Assembly (NCBI RefSeq): GCF_022347205.1
Contig: NZ_JAKRNE010000012.1
Coordinates: 1 to 64,000 of the forward strand
DNA: 64,000 nucleotides
Direction of reading: 5' to 3'
Source: Corynebacterium sp. ACRPO
GTDB taxonomy: Bacteria > Actinomycetota > Actinomycetes > Mycobacteriales > Mycobacteriaceae
Shown one piece after another: positions 27,456-37,119 of this stretch (the first letter of the stretch is position 1; each line of letters starts with the position of its first letter). Below the pieces are notes generated by a model. It saw only the letters and a list, made by a program, of their open reading frames with translations. It did not search any database and was not told where the DNA came from. Position numbers and translations under genes: made by a program.

Positions 27456-28562
27456 TTAGGAGGCAAAGCCGACGGCAGACAGCCAGTCGCCGTAGAAGAT
27501 GCATACGCCGGCAATAGCGGCCATGGCGCTCAGCAGCCAGAAGCGGGTGACTACGGCGGTCTCGGCCCAGCCACCATTTTCAAAGTGGTGGTGGATGGGC
27601 GCCATACGGAAGAAGCGCTTACCGGTGCTGCGGAAGACGATGATCTGGATAACCACGGAGACCGTCTCAATCACGAAGATAGCGCCGATGATGATCATGA
27701 GCAGCTCGGTGCGAGTGGTCACCGATAGGCCGGCGACGAGGCCACCGAGTGCTAGCGAACCGGTATCGCCCATGAAGATCTTTGCCGGTGCGGCATTCCA
27801 CCACAAAAAGCCCAAGCAACCGCCCAGACCAGCTGCAGCCAGCACGGCCAAGTCGAGCGGATCGCGAACCTCATAGCACCCTGCCGCTGGCGACACGGCG
27901 CAAGAGTTGCGGAACTGCCAGAAGGAAATCAGAGCATAGGCGCCCATCACCATCGCGGTAGTGCCCGCGGCCAAGCCGTCGAGTCCGTCGGTGAGGTTTA
28001 CGGCGTTTGACCACGCAGCAATGAGTAGGTAGAGAAAGACCAAGAAAACAATGGTCCCGATGACCGCGCCGCCCACGGCGATGTCGAAGGTATCAAAATC
28101 GCGGACGAAGGAAAGGTTGGTAGACGCTGGGGTCAATCCATGTGCATCTGGGAACTGCAGCGCCAGGATGCCGAAGATGAGCGCCACGGCCAGCTGACCT
28201 ACCAGCTTGGCGGTCTTGTTCAGGCCGAGGTTGCGCTTTTTGAATAGCTTGATGAAGTCATCGGCAAACCCCAGACCGCCAAGGCCCATCGTGAGGAAGT
28301 AGACCAAGAGACCGGAGGGGCTAAAACCACCGTTACCGGTCACGCGGGCGTAAATTCCCACCACGAGGTAGGCCACGGTGATGGCCAGCAAAATCGCCAG
28401 TCCGCCCATGGTGGGGGTGCCGCGCTTGCGCAGGTGCAGCTGCGGTCCGTCCTCGCGGATTTCTTGTCCCTTGCCTACCCCGGAAAAGTAGCGCACCAAC
28501 ATGGGAGTGGTAAAGATCGCGACGAGGAAGCTGAGGATGCCCGCGATAATGATCTGAGTCAT
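27456..28562 (-). CDS. mraY: Phospho-MurNAc-pentapeptide transferase
   Basis: A 368-residue polytopic enzyme that makes lipid I from undecaprenyl phosphate. The catalytic aspartate cluster is seen in [16 protein letters not shown], the second in [16 protein letters not shown], the third in [11 protein letters not shown], and the His-rich loop in HHHFENGGW. Around ten membrane helices. Follows murF by 30 bp with GAGAAAGA before the ATG. Confidence 0.96.
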   Translation of the reverse strand: MTQIIIAGILSFLVAIFTTPMLVRYFSGVGKGQEIREDGPQLHLRKRGTPTMGGLAILLAITVAYLVVGIYARVTGNGGFSPSGLLVYFLTMGLGGLGFADDFIKLFKKRNLGLNKTAKLVGQLAVALIFGILALQFPDAHGLTPASTNLSFVRDFDTFDIAVGGAVIGTIVFLVFLYLLIAAWSNAVNLTDGLDGLAAGTTAMVMGAYALISFWQFRNSCAVSPAAGCYEVRDPLDLAVLAAAGLGGCLGFLWWNAAPAKIFMGDTGSLALGGLVAGLSVTTRTELLMIIIGAIFVIETVSVVIQIIVFRSTGKRFFRMAPIHHHFENGGWAETAVVTRFWLLSAMAAIAGVCIFYGDWLSAVGFAS

Positions 28563-28592
28563 TGCTAAAGGTCTTTCTCCTTGTACTGAGGA

Positions 28593-30122
28593 CTAACGGC
28601 GATTGAGCTGTTCTGCCACGCGCCACAGGCGCTGGGCATTCGATGACTTGATAAGGACTACATCTTTGGCCTCGCGCCCCGTCCAATCTTCGATGCCGGC
28701 AGGCGCTACCCTAATGATGTCTTCGACCGCCGCCGCAGCGGCGTCAACATCCGGGCTGATAGTAGTATTTATACCCCGCGCCTGTGCGGCCTCAACCATG
28801 GCCCTCATATTATCGTTGTCTCCCACGGCCACGAGGTGGTCAACGTGGTATTTGGAAAGCACTTCTCCCAATGCACGGTGGGCGGCCACTGCTTCTCCTC
28901 CGAGCTCGCCCATCTCACCGAGCACGGCGATGGCGCGGGCATCCGGTCGGGCGGCCGAGGTATAGGCCAGCGCCGCAATGGCCGCGTGCATGGAATCGGG
29001 GTTGGCGTTATAGGAATCGTCGATGGTGGTTACTCCATCGCGGCGGGTACGCACGTCCATGCGGTGTTCCGAGGCATTCTGGTGTCCGGATAGCGCGTTA
29101 GCTACCACCTGCGGGTCCATGCCCGATTCGATGGCAGCCGCGGCCGCTGCCAAAGCGTTAGAGACCTGGTGCTTGCCAAAGACCTGCAGCTTTACCGGAA
29201 GCGGGTCCGTTCCCGGCGCATGCAGCACAAACGAGGGGCGGGCGACGTCATCGAGCTGGATATCGCTGGCGTAGTACTGGGCGTCGGAAGCTGGCGGCTT
29301 ATTGGCCGAGTAGTAGACGACCTTGGCCGAAGTGCGCGGCGCCATGCCGGCGACGAAGGGATCATCGGCATTGAGTACGGCGACGCCGCCCTCAGCGGCC
29401 GAGGGCAATGCTTCCACGAGCTCGCCTTTGGCTTGGGCGATATTCTCGCGTGAGCCGAACTCACCCAGGTGAGCGGTACCAACGTTGAGTACCACGCCGA
29501 CGGTGGGCGCGGTAATGGTGGTCAGGTGGCGAATATGTCCGATGCCGCGGGCAGACATTTCGGCAACCAGGAAGCGAGTGTGTTCATCGCAGCGCAACGC
29601 GGTATACGGCAGGCCGACCTCGTTATTAAAGGAGCCGGGAGGAGCGACGGTGTCACCCTCAGCGCGGAAAATCGTGGCCAGTAGGTCCTTGGTGGAGGTC
29701 TTTCCGGCCGAGCCGGTTACGCCCACGATGTCTAGGCCTTGCTCGGCGGTCAAGCGGCGGGTGACCTCCCGCGCAATATCGGATAACGCCTGCACCACCG
29801 CGGCGGCCGAGCCGTCCTCGTCGTGGGCATAGATATCCGCGTTGGCGGCATCACCGGTAACGCGGCCTTGGGGCTTGACGACGACCGCCGGAACCCCCAC
29901 CGGCCGCGCAGCTAGCACCGCCACTGCGCCCTGCTCGATGGCCTTTGCTGCATAGTCGTGGCCATCCACACGGGCACCGGGCAAGGCAAGGAAAAGCCCG
30001 CCTTTTGTTACCTTTCGGGAATCGAATTCGATGAACCCGGTAACGCGCTGGTCTGGGTCAGACACGCAATCGAGGCTGCCCCCGGTGATTTCGGCAATAT
30101 CGGCAATAGAAAGTGGAATCAT
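28593..30122 (-). CDS. murF: UDP-MurNAc-tripeptide--D-Ala-D-Ala ligase
   Basis: A 509-residue Mur ligase that adds D-Ala-D-Ala to complete the pentapeptide. The P-loop is VTGSAGKTSTKDLL and the central motif FNNEVGLPYT is typical for MurF. GTAHLGEFGSRENIAQAKGE and DDSYNANPDSM follow in order. It starts two bases after the murE stop, so the two are translationally coupled. The N-terminal domain carries the usual RKVTKGGLFLALPGARVDGH recognition segment (given here in shortened form as KGGLFLALPG). Confidence 0.96.
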   Translation of the reverse strand: MIPLSIADIAEITGGSLDCVSDPDQRVTGFIEFDSRKVTKGGLFLALPGARVDGHDYAAKAIEQGAVAVLAARPVGVPAVVVKPQGRVTGDAANADIYAHDEDGSAAAVVQALSDIAREVTRRLTAEQGLDIVGVTGSAGKTSTKDLLATIFRAEGDTVAPPGSFNNEVGLPYTALRCDEHTRFLVAEMSARGIGHIRHLTTITAPTVGVVLNVGTAHLGEFGSRENIAQAKGELVEALPSAAEGGVAVLNADDPFVAGMAPRTSAKVVYYSANKPPASDAQYYASDIQLDDVARPSFVLHAPGTDPLPVKLQVFGKHQVSNALAAAAAAIESGMDPQVVANALSGHQNASEHRMDVRTRRDGVTTIDDSYNANPDSMHAAIAALAYTSAARPDARAIAVLGEMGELGGEAVAAHRALGEVLSKYHVDHLVAVGDNDNMRAMVEAAQARGINTTISPDVDAAAAAVEDIIRVAPAGIEDWTGREAKDVVLIKSSNAQRLWRVAEQLNRR

Positions 30123-30124
30123 GT

Positions 30125-31660
30125 CTACTCCTTCGCATTCCCAAGGGTATCGCGGTGCGGGGTTCCGGCCAGCTTTTCCTCGATGGCGCGGGCCATTTCC
30201 TCGCGGTCATCAAAGTGCAAGGTTGTGCCGTTCACGAGCTGTCCCACTTCGTGGCCCTTGCCTACGACGATGACGGCATCGCCCGGCTCGGCCCAATCGA
30301 CGACCTCATCGATGGCACGGGCGCGGGAGCCTACCTCGCGGATATCGCCCTCCGGGGAGGCGTCACGTGCGCCCGCCATCACCGCCGCGCGAATGGTGGC
30401 AGGGTCTTCGGAGCGCGGGTTGTCATCGGTAACCACGGTAAGGTCAGCGCGGCTGGCTGCGGCTGCGCCCATGATGGGGCGCTTGGAGCTATCACGGTCT
30501 CCGCCGGCGCCGACGACAATGCCGACGCGGCCTTTGGTTCCCTCCAGCTGGCCGCGCAGGGTGTCGAGCACCGCAGCGATGGCCGCCGGCTTATGCGCGT
30601 AGTCCACCACGGCCACAAAGTCTTGGCCGCGGTCGATGCGCTCCATACGGCCAGGGACTGCGACCTTCTCCACGCCCGACAGGAACTCCGCTGGGTCCTC
30701 TCCTACCGCGGCGGCCATGCCGAGCGCCAAGCAAGCATTGGCGATATTGAACTCGCCAGGCAGCGGCAGCCGGAAGGTGAATTCGGCGCCGTCATAATTC
30801 AGGGCTACTTCCTGGGCACCGGTGGCCTCAGTGGCGGTTTGGCGTGCGCTGATCGTGGCCGAAGCGCCCTGGGTGGCAACCGTAGTGACTTTGTGGCCCG
30901 CGCTCTTGGCGACGCCGCGCATGCGCTCGCCCCACTCATCGTCGATGCAGAGGACGGCACGCTCGGCCGCCTGTTCCCCAGCGAAGAGCTTCGCCTTAGC
31001 CTGGAAGTAGTCCTCCATGGTGGGGTGAAAATCGAGGTGGTCTTGGCTCAGGTTCGTAAACCCACCTACCGCAAACCGAGTTCCGCGCACGCGTCCCAGC
31101 TCCAGCGCATGCGAGGATACTTCCATCACCACATGGGTAACGCCCTCGTTCTTCATGCGTGCGAAAAGCTCTTGCAAGGTCGGCGCCTCAGGCGTGGTGA
31201 GCGAGGTGGGAACCGGCGTGCGGTTAATACGGGTACCGGTGGTTCCGATAAGGCCCACTGAATGCCCTGCGTGCAGCAGTCCAGCCTCCAGCAGGTAGCT
31301 GGTGGTGGTCTTGCCGGAGGTGCCGGTAACGCCGATGACCGTCAGGTCACGGGTGGGGTGGCCATAAATCTCGGCGGAGATTGGGCCGAGCACGGCACGA
31401 ATATCCTCTACTACTAAGATGGGGCGGGTTTCCTGGGCCTCGGTAAGCAGGGCGAGCCCAGCGGCGTCGGTAAGCACAGCTGCAGCCTTGGTATCGCGAG
31501 CGAACTGCGCGCCGTGTACGCGCGTGCCCGGCAAGGCAGCAAAGAGCGCGCCTTCCGGCAAACGGGAAGAATCCAGCCCGCACGCGGCGACCTCCACGGA
31601 GGCATCACCAATGACGCGGCCGCCAGAAAGCTGGGCGAGAGTATCCAAAGAAACGGTCAT
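30125..31660 (-). CDS. murE: UDP-MurNAc-dipeptide--meso-DAP ligase
   Basis: A 511-residue Mur ligase. The P-loop is VTGTSGKTTTSYLL. The C-terminal DNPR motif (TDDNPRSEDP) is the signature for meso-diaminopimelate as the amino acid added, as expected for a corynebacterial type IV cell wall. EVSSHALELGRV and VDYAHKPAAI are further family motifs. The gene begins 9 bp after ftsI and is followed immediately by murF. ATG start. Confidence 0.96.
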   Translation of the reverse strand: MTVSLDTLAQLSGGRVIGDASVEVAACGLDSSRLPEGALFAALPGTRVHGAQFARDTKAAAVLTDAAGLALLTEAQETRPILVVEDIRAVLGPISAEIYGHPTRDLTVIGVTGTSGKTTTSYLLEAGLLHAGHSVGLIGTTGTRINRTPVPTSLTTPEAPTLQELFARMKNEGVTHVVMEVSSHALELGRVRGTRFAVGGFTNLSQDHLDFHPTMEDYFQAKAKLFAGEQAAERAVLCIDDEWGERMRGVAKSAGHKVTTVATQGASATISARQTATEATGAQEVALNYDGAEFTFRLPLPGEFNIANACLALGMAAAVGEDPAEFLSGVEKVAVPGRMERIDRGQDFVAVVDYAHKPAAIAAVLDTLRGQLEGTKGRVGIVVGAGGDRDSSKRPIMGAAAASRADLTVVTDDNPRSEDPATIRAAVMAGARDASPEGDIREVGSRARAIDEVVDWAEPGDAVIVVGKGHEVGQLVNGTTLHFDDREEMARAIEEKLAGTPHRDTLGNAKE

Positions 31661-31669
31661 ACTAAGCTC

Positions 31670-33610
31670 CTATTGTGCCCGCAGGGTCAGCCGCGGTGCT
31701 GGTTTCGATGTCGGAATATTGTCACGATTAAGTAGCCACGAGGCGATATCGCGGAAGATAGGTGCCGCCGACTGGCCGCCGCCTCCATTGTCCTCCACGC
31801 CGGACTTGGGCTCATCCAGCATGACTGCAACAACGAAGCGCGGATCATCGGCCGGTGCAATGCCGGCAAAGGTGATCCAATAGGCGGAATTCGAATACGC
31901 CCCGGTATTTGGGTCCACCTTCTGGGCCGTACCGGTCTTGCCAGAAAGCTGATAACCCTTAAGCTGCGCATTGCCGGCCGTACCGTTTTGCAGGCCTGCA
32001 TCATCGTCTTGGAAGACGGCGCGGAACATATCCACCGTAGTCTTGGCGGTCTCCGGGCTTACCACCTGGTTCTTTTCCGGTTCCTCTAGCTTTTCGTCCT
32101 TGCCATCCGGCCCCTTGACCGAGTCAATGATGCGCGGCTCGATACGCTCGCCACCATTGGCCAACGCTTGATACACGCTGGCCATCTGCAAGGTGGTCCA
32201 CGACTGGCCCTGACCAATAGGCAGGTTAGCGAAGGTGCCGCCGGACCATTGCTCCAAGTCCGGCACGCTACCGGCCGATTCATTCGGCAGCTCAACGCCG
32301 GTGGTATTGCCCAACCCAAACTTCTTGAGGTACTCGGCGTACTTTTCCTGGCCCAATTTATCGGCGATCATCAAGGTGCCGACGTTGGAGGATTTACCAA
32401 AGATGCCGGTGGTCGTATACGGCTCGGTGCCGTGCTCCCATGCATCGTTGACCGTCACGCCCGCCATATCGATGGAGCCGGGGACCTGATGCACCTCATC
32501 CGGGGTGGTCACACCCTCCTGCAGTGCAGCAGCCGCGGTAACCACCTTGGCTACAGAACCCGGCTCATAAGGATGGGAGACGCTGCGGTTTTCAAAGTCC
32601 TTGCCTTCATCGAGCTGATCCTCAACATTCTTATTGGGATCCACGGTATCGGTATTGGCCATGGCAAGCACCTGGCCGGTGGCAGCATCGAGGACCACTG
32701 CTTCCGCACCAGAAGCCTTGGAGTTGGCCTTAGCCTTCTCCAACTTTTGCTGAACGTAAGTCTGCAGGTCCAGATCCAAAGTGAGGGTGACGTCGCGACC
32801 ATCAACGGTATCCACGACGTCACGCAGCGTGCCTGGAATTACCTGGCCATCCGCGGATACGTCCTCGGTGGACTGGCCGTCAATGCCGGTAAGTTCCGTA
32901 TCGCGCGCGGCCTCGAAACCGAACTGTCCATGGCCATCCATCGACACCTTGCCCACAACGTTTTCACCAATGGCACCGTTGGGATATTGGCGGATGTCTT
33001 GGCGGTCCGCTGCCACTCCGTGGTACTTATTGGCGATCTCTACGGCAACATCCGGATCGACATTGCGCACCAGTACCTCATACTGGGTATCGGCTTTGAG
33101 CTTATTGAGGATGTCGTCCTTATCCACCTTGGAGGTCGAGGCGCCGGAATCCTCAATCAGCTTCGGGATTCCCTCAGACATGTCCTTGAGGGTCTCCTCC
33201 ATCTTCTTGGTGAGGAAGCTATCCAGCTTTTTATCATCCATGCCCTCGGTCGAGCCATCTTTTTGGGCCTCGATCTCGGCCTTGTCTTTTAGCTCATCGC
33301 GCAGGCGGGTCGGCGAGACGGTCAAGGAACGAGACTTCATCGTGTAGGCCAAGCGCTGGCCATCGCGGTCTAAGATCTCTCCCCTCCGGGCCGGCTCAAT
33401 ATAGACGCGCTCACGCTGGGTGACGGCTTTGGCGGAAAGATCCGGGCCCCACACAAGCTGTACCCAGGCCAAGCGGCCGGCAAGGACGACCATCGCCACG
33501 AGCACCACGGATACGATGATGCGCAGGCGTTTGCGCATCATCTTCTTTTGCGGCACCGCGGAGCTGGCAGAGCGGCGCGGGCGGCGCCTAGCCTTACTTG
33601 GCGTAGTCAC
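31670..33610 (-). CDS. ftsI: Septal class B penicillin-binding protein FtsI (PBP3)
   Basis: A 646-residue class B transpeptidase that crosslinks septal peptidoglycan. A basic cytoplasmic N-terminus (about 1-28) and one membrane helix (about 29-50) precede the non-catalytic pedestal domain. The catalytic motifs are YEPGSVAK (Ser at about 352), SSN in FGKSSNVG, and KTGTA. An insertion of charged residues (about 95-165, with DKKLDSFLTKKMEETL) enlarges the pedestal. It lacks PASTA repeats. The start is GTG with AAGGTG upstream. It partners FtsW. Confidence 0.95.
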   Translation of the reverse strand: MTTPSKARRRPRRSASSAVPQKKMMRKRLRIIVSVVLVAMVVLAGRLAWVQLVWGPDLSAKAVTQRERVYIEPARRGEILDRDGQRLAYTMKSRSLTVSPTRLRDELKDKAEIEAQKDGSTEGMDDKKLDSFLTKKMEETLKDMSEGIPKLIEDSGASTSKVDKDDILNKLKADTQYEVLVRNVDPDVAVEIANKYHGVAADRQDIRQYPNGAIGENVVGKVSMDGHGQFGFEAARDTELTGIDGQSTEDVSADGQVIPGTLRDVVDTVDGRDVTLTLDLDLQTYVQQKLEKAKANSKASGAEAVVLDAATGQVLAMANTDTVDPNKNVEDQLDEGKDFENRSVSHPYEPGSVAKVVTAAAALQEGVTTPDEVHQVPGSIDMAGVTVNDAWEHGTEPYTTTGIFGKSSNVGTLMIADKLGQEKYAEYLKKFGLGNTTGVELPNESAGSVPDLEQWSGGTFANLPIGQGQSWTTLQMASVYQALANGGERIEPRIIDSVKGPDGKDEKLEEPEKNQVVSPETAKTTVDMFRAVFQDDDAGLQNGTAGNAQLKGYQLSGKTGTAQKVDPNTGAYSNSAYWITFAGIAPADDPRFVVAVMLDEPKSGVEDNGGGGQSAAPIFRDIASWLLNRDNIPTSKPAPRLTLRAQ

Positions 33611-33736
33611 AGTCCAGTGTCACCTTCCCTATTTCCGCCACAATTTCTTGCGTGTATTGATTGTGCCCTACAAAAGTGAGAATGCCCGCGCCACCACGCG
33701 CGAGCATCATCTTTTTCACCGATTATTCTTTCCTAG

Positions 33737-34531
33737 CTACTCGGCGCGGCTGGCATACGGCGCACGGGCCGGAAGGTTGGGTCGCGCATTGTTCTGGGCG
33801 GCATTAGCTTCGCCGGACTCACGATCCGAATTACGGTCGGCATCGCCACCGTTGCTGGTGCGCTGCTGCCCCTGCGGCACGGCATTGAGGGAATCCGACA
33901 TCCCCTCCGTATCCTTTGGGTCGCTGGAAGCCTGGCCCGGGCGGATTGGTTCACCGTTGACATCAATGAGCTTTTCGGTATCCGGGGTGCCTTCGCGCTT
34001 GTCGACGATCTTTCCATCGCCGCCAACTTCCGCAATACCCGGCTGCTTAGGAATGGCCATTCCCATTTCGTCCGCGCGGCGCGCAATATCAGCCGAGGAG
34101 CTGAGATTCTCCGCATCGCGGTTGAGGGTCTCAATCTGGTTATCCAGTTGGGATTCCTGCACGGTGAGCTGCTGGATGGCAAAGGTTTGCTTGGTAGACA
34201 GACCAGACAGCCACATGGCCAAGGCCACACCGACGATAAGCAGGGTGAGGGAAATGACGCCCAACCGGGTAAGGAGCCCGTTCTTCTTCGTTTGCGGCTG
34301 CAGCTGGCGTCCGCGGAAGCTCACTACTTGCTTCGAACCTAGGCGCTTCGTGCTGCGGTGCGGCACGCGAGTGCGGCTCGGAGCACGCTTGGTGCTGGGA
34401 CGCTCGCGCAGCGCCGTCGGGGCTCCGGTATCGATTCCGGTGGTGAAGTCTCGGCTGGCGCCCATGGTGCGAGTGGCCTCTCTGTCGCGGCTGTCAGTCT
34501 TTAGGTGGTTGCGGCGTGGGATGGTGCTCAT
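33737..34531 (-). CDS. ftsL: FtsL-like septum protein
   Basis: A 264-residue bitopic protein. The basic cytoplasmic part is long (about 1-83), the single helix is at about 86-110 ([20 protein letters not shown]), and a short coiled coil with heptads ([22 protein letters not shown]) follows, as in FtsL/FtsB proteins. After the coil comes a long, polar, low-complexity external tail (about 155-264). FtsL bridges FtsQ to FtsW-FtsI; assignment rests on topology and position between rsmH and ftsI. Its ATG overlaps the rsmH stop (ATGA). Confidence 0.85.
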   Translation of the reverse strand: MSTIPRRNHLKTDSRDREATRTMGASRDFTTGIDTGAPTALRERPSTKRAPSRTRVPHRSTKRLGSKQVVSFRGRQLQPQTKKNGLLTRLGVISLTLLIVGVALAMWLSGLSTKQTFAIQQLTVQESQLDNQIETLNRDAENLSSSADIARRADEMGMAIPKQPGIAEVGGDGKIVDKREGTPDTEKLIDVNGEPIRPGQASSDPKDTEGMSDSLNAVPQGQQRTSNGGDADRNSDRESGEANAAQNNARPNLPARAPYASRAE

Positions 34532-35568
34532 TGCCTGCCTCCCGGCGGTAGAAATTCTGGCATTCCCTCGAGCCTTTCGATGGCACGAACACGCACCGAC
34601 GCGGCTCGCGAATTTTCCGTAACTTCCTCTTCAGAGGCGTTTTCCGCCCCGCGCGTAACGATCTTGAACTTCGGCGCGGTGCCCGGCAGATCCATCGGCA
34701 ATCCAGCCGGCGTCTTGGAAGTGGTCAGTTCTTTGAAGGCTGCTTTAACGATGCGGTCTTCCAAAGATTGGTAGCTCATGAATACGGCACGGCCGCCTTC
34801 CGAAAGTGCCTGGGTTATGACCGGCAGGACATTTTCGATAGCCTCCAACTCGCGATTGACCTCAACCCGCAGCGCCTGGAAGGTGCGCTTGGCGGGGTGC
34901 CCTCCGGTACGGCGGGTCGCAGCGGGAATGACATCATATAGCAGCTCAACGAGCCGCGCGGAGTTCTCGAAAGGCTCCTTGTCGCGCTCTTTCAACACGG
35001 CGGAGGCAATTTTTCCCGCGAAACGCTCATCACCGTAGGTTTTGAGGACGCGAGCCAAGTCACCGTGCGAATAGGTATTGAGTACATCCGCCGCAGTGAT
35101 CCCCTGCGAAGGATCCATGCGCATATCTAGCGGCGCATCCGCTTTATAAGCGAATCCGCGGTCAGCTTGGTCTAGCTGCATCGAGGAAACACCAAGGTCA
35201 AAGAGCGCGCCGGCAATGCCTACGGTGCGGGCCGAATCAAAGATATCGCCCTCCCCTTCCGCGATGGCGCTGCCCAGCTCATCGAATCGTGCATTAACGC
35301 CGACGAAGCGATCGCCGTAGGGCGCAAGACGTTCGGATGCATTGCGCAACGCCTGCTTATCGCGGTCAACGCCAATGACTCGAGCTTTGGGGAAAGATTC
35401 CAGGAAGTAGCGGGTATGGCCGCCGGCACCCAAGGTGGCGTCGACAAGCACTGCCTTATCCCCCGCCGCTTCTACCTGGGGGCGCAGGAGATCGGACATG
35501 CGCTCGCGCATGACTGGCACGTGGCCGTGGTTATCCGACACGTCATAATTTAGGTCTTTGGTAGCCAT
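34528..35568 (-). CDS. rsmH: 16S rRNA (cytosine1402-N4)-methyltransferase
   Basis: A 346-residue S-adenosylmethionine-dependent methylase of 16S rRNA C1402, formerly MraW. The SAM site is [15 protein letters not shown]. The RNA-side motifs [20 protein letters not shown] (given to 20 residues), DMRMD and [13 protein letters not shown] are present. ATG 35568 is chosen for the GGGGAG before it; a TTG four codons upstream is less likely. A large hairpin separates it from mraZ. Confidence 0.95.
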   Translation of the reverse strand: MATKDLNYDVSDNHGHVPVMRERMSDLLRPQVEAAGDKAVLVDATLGAGGHTRYFLESFPKARVIGVDRDKQALRNASERLAPYGDRFVGVNARFDELGSAIAEGEGDIFDSARTVGIAGALFDLGVSSMQLDQADRGFAYKADAPLDMRMDPSQGITAADVLNTYSHGDLARVLKTYGDERFAGKIASAVLKERDKEPFENSARLVELLYDVIPAATRRTGGHPAKRTFQALRVEVNRELEAIENVLPVITQALSEGGRAVFMSYQSLEDRIVKAAFKELTTSKTPAGLPMDLPGTAPKFKIVTRGAENASEEEVTENSRAASVRVRAIERLEGMPEFLPPGGRQ

Positions 35569-35624
35569 GTCTCCCCGCAACCCCCTTTCTCAAATTTCCT
35601 GACTTCCAGTGGTGGAAAGCATGC

Positions 35625-35716
35625 GAGTGCGTATAGGGCCCTGTCCGAGGCAGGTTTCTGATATCGGGGAAGTACACCAGAATCATCCGCCTCGGACAGA
35701 GTCCTTACACGCACTC
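35625..35716 (-). repeat. Layered inverted repeat between mraZ and rsmH
   Basis: Inner arms CTGTCCGAGGC and GCCTCGGACAG (11 bp, perfect) are nested inside outer arms GAGTGCGT and ACGCACTC, with a partly paired segment between them. The 37-base loop contains a further TTCTG/CAGAA pair. The mRNA can fold into a long rod between the mraZ stop and the rsmH start. There is no U tract after it, so it is not a standard terminator. Candidate RNase III site or transcript stabiliser. Confidence 0.8.
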
Positions 35717-35726
35717 TTGTGCAGGC

Positions 35727-36161
35727 TTAGAGCAAGCCCGCCAGTACGTCATCGGCATCTGCTGCCGAATAAGCATCTTCAGTTTGCGACTGGTACTCAG
35801 CCCACGCGGCTGCGTCCCAAATTTCGAGAAAGTCCACAGAGCCAACCACAACGCACTCCTTAGACAAGTTCGCATATTCCCGATGCCCCGCGGACAACGT
35901 AATGCGCCCATGCCCGTCCGGCCGCTGTTCGTCCGCACTTGCTGCCAAGTTACGGATGAAAGCACGTGCTTCTGGGTTGGTTCGAGAAACTGCCGCAGCC
36001 TTCCGCGCGCGTGCCGCAAATTCCTCCCGCGGGTACACGGCCAGCGAGTGGTCCTGCCCCTTGGTGACCATGAGGCCACCCGCGAGTTCATCGCGAAACT
36101 TTGCCGGAAGCGTAAGACGTCCCTTGTCATCGAGCTTCGGAGTGTAGGTTCCGAGAAACAT
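35727..36161 (-). CDS. mraZ: Transcriptional regulator MraZ
   Basis: A 144-residue protein of two AbrB-like MraZ halves: [20 protein letters not shown] at the start and [18 protein letters not shown] in the second half, each with the DxxGR core. MraZ binds repeated GTGGG-type boxes in front of its own operon and adjusts dcw expression. Four such boxes in 9-10 bp steps lie upstream here. ATG 36161 is chosen because AAGGTGG precedes it at good spacing and the family N-terminus starts there; a GTG four codons upstream is possible. First gene of the dcw cluster. Confidence 0.95.
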   Translation of the reverse strand: MFLGTYTPKLDDKGRLTLPAKFRDELAGGLMVTKGQDHSLAVYPREEFAARARKAAAVSRTNPEARAFIRNLAASADEQRPDGHGRITLSAGHREYANLSKECVVVGSVDFLEIWDAAAWAEYQSQTEDAYSAADADDVLAGLL

Positions 36162-36247
36162 CCCGGCGTCCACCTTCCTTACTCGAAAACTCCGGATTCT
36201 CTTACTTCAGAATCGAGGCCCTTAAGCCCCTCTTTCCTCCGCTGCGC

Positions 36248-36281
36248 CCCACTCTACCCCACTTTCCCCCACCTAACCCAC
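36248..36281 (-). promoter_or_regulatory. MraZ box array upstream of mraZ
   Basis: Four copies of GTGGG on the minus strand (CCCAC on the plus at 36248, 36258, 36268 and 36277), in steps of 10, 10 and 9 bp, so all face the same side of the helix. Known MraZ operators are three or four TGGG-type direct repeats at about this spacing. About 90 bp before the mraZ start. Confidence 0.85.
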
Positions 36282-36388
36282 TTAAAGCGGCGTGTCCCTC
36301 AGATAGCTCTCGATTACGTGCAGCTAGATAATGGTTTTTCCAGTGGGAAGAAATCCCGCGAAAGGCCTTGACAGCTCACTACAATCAC

Positions 36389-36537
36389 CCCACTCACCCC
36401 ACCCGTAACACCAATATAATGCGCCCCACTCCACCCACCGACCCCATATGCTGTGTTATCGAGGACTTTTACCTAAGCCCATGGGGCAACTACCCCACGA
36501 TTGCCCACCCAGCGCCTCATCCGTGGGGCAAAGTGGG
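36389..36537. promoter_or_regulatory. Further paired GTGGG/CCCAC boxes
   Basis: Three more pairs of CCCAC (36389 and 36398; 36425 and 36434; 36494 and 36504) and one pair in the opposite orientation, GTGGG (36523 and 36533), each pair spaced 9 or 10 bp. They occupy an otherwise empty, relatively AT-rich gap. They look like additional MraZ sites; binding is inferred. Confidence 0.6.
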
Positions 36538-36560
36538 GAATTTTGGCGAGATACAAAAGT

Positions 36561-36593
36561 GCCCCGGTTGACCCTCACTGGGTCAACCGGGGC
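36561..36593 (-). terminator. Terminator of the DUF3040 gene
   Basis: A 14-bp perfect stem GCCCCGGTTGACCC with GGGTCAACCGGGGC and a 5-base loop. On the minus strand it is followed by ACTTTTG. It separates the DUF3040 gene from the dcw cluster. Confidence 0.88.
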
Positions 36594-36611
36594 GAACTAA
36601 ATTAAAAAGCG

Positions 36612-37010
36612 CTAACGCTCCTCAAAGCGGCGACGGAAGTTTTCCTCCAACTTGCCACTGACTCCACCACTGCGGGACGCGGATTTCTTTGCACGAGCGC
36701 TGGAATAATGGCCCTGGGCGGAATGCCCAGATCCATCTCCGCGCAGCATCCACACACCTGCGGCAAACATCACCAAAAAGCCCGCGATAGAAAGCACGAT
36801 AAACCACAGGCTTTGCTGCGCGAGAGCAACACCGCCGACAAGCATGCAAAGGCCAACGACAACGAGCGCTACACCTCGGAGGGTTACCGCACCGCCGGAT
36901 CCGCCGAACGACGTAGGCTCAGAAACGGAAGCGCCAAACTTAGGATCGTCAGCAAGTAACGATTCCTCAATTTCACGGAGCGTACGCTGCTCCTGCTCAG
37001 AAAGGGACAC
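36612..37010 (-). CDS. DUF3040 membrane protein
   Basis: A 132-residue protein of the actinobacterial DUF3040 family. It starts with the typical MSLSEQEQRTLREIEESLLADDPKF, whose acidic and helical segment is in the cytoplasm, and has two hydrophobic segments (about 44-62 and 68-88) and a basic tail. The function is unknown; the family is usually found close to the mraZ end of dcw clusters in actinobacteria, as here. The GTG start has GGAGGAAC immediately upstream. Confidence 0.88.
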   Translation of the reverse strand: MSLSEQEQRTLREIEESLLADDPKFGASVSEPTSFGGSGGAVTLRGVALVVVGLCMLVGGVALAQQSLWFIVLSIAGFLVMFAAGVWMLRGDGSGHSAQGHYSSARAKKSASRSGGVSGKLEENFRRRFEER

Positions 37011-37119
37011 TGTTCCTCCAACTAGGGATTGAGCTTCGGGCGGTAATGGTTCTACCTATACTAACGCCCAGAATAATCAGTATGTTCCCCAAAAGGTAGT
37101 GAGCGCCCCCACGGAGTGA

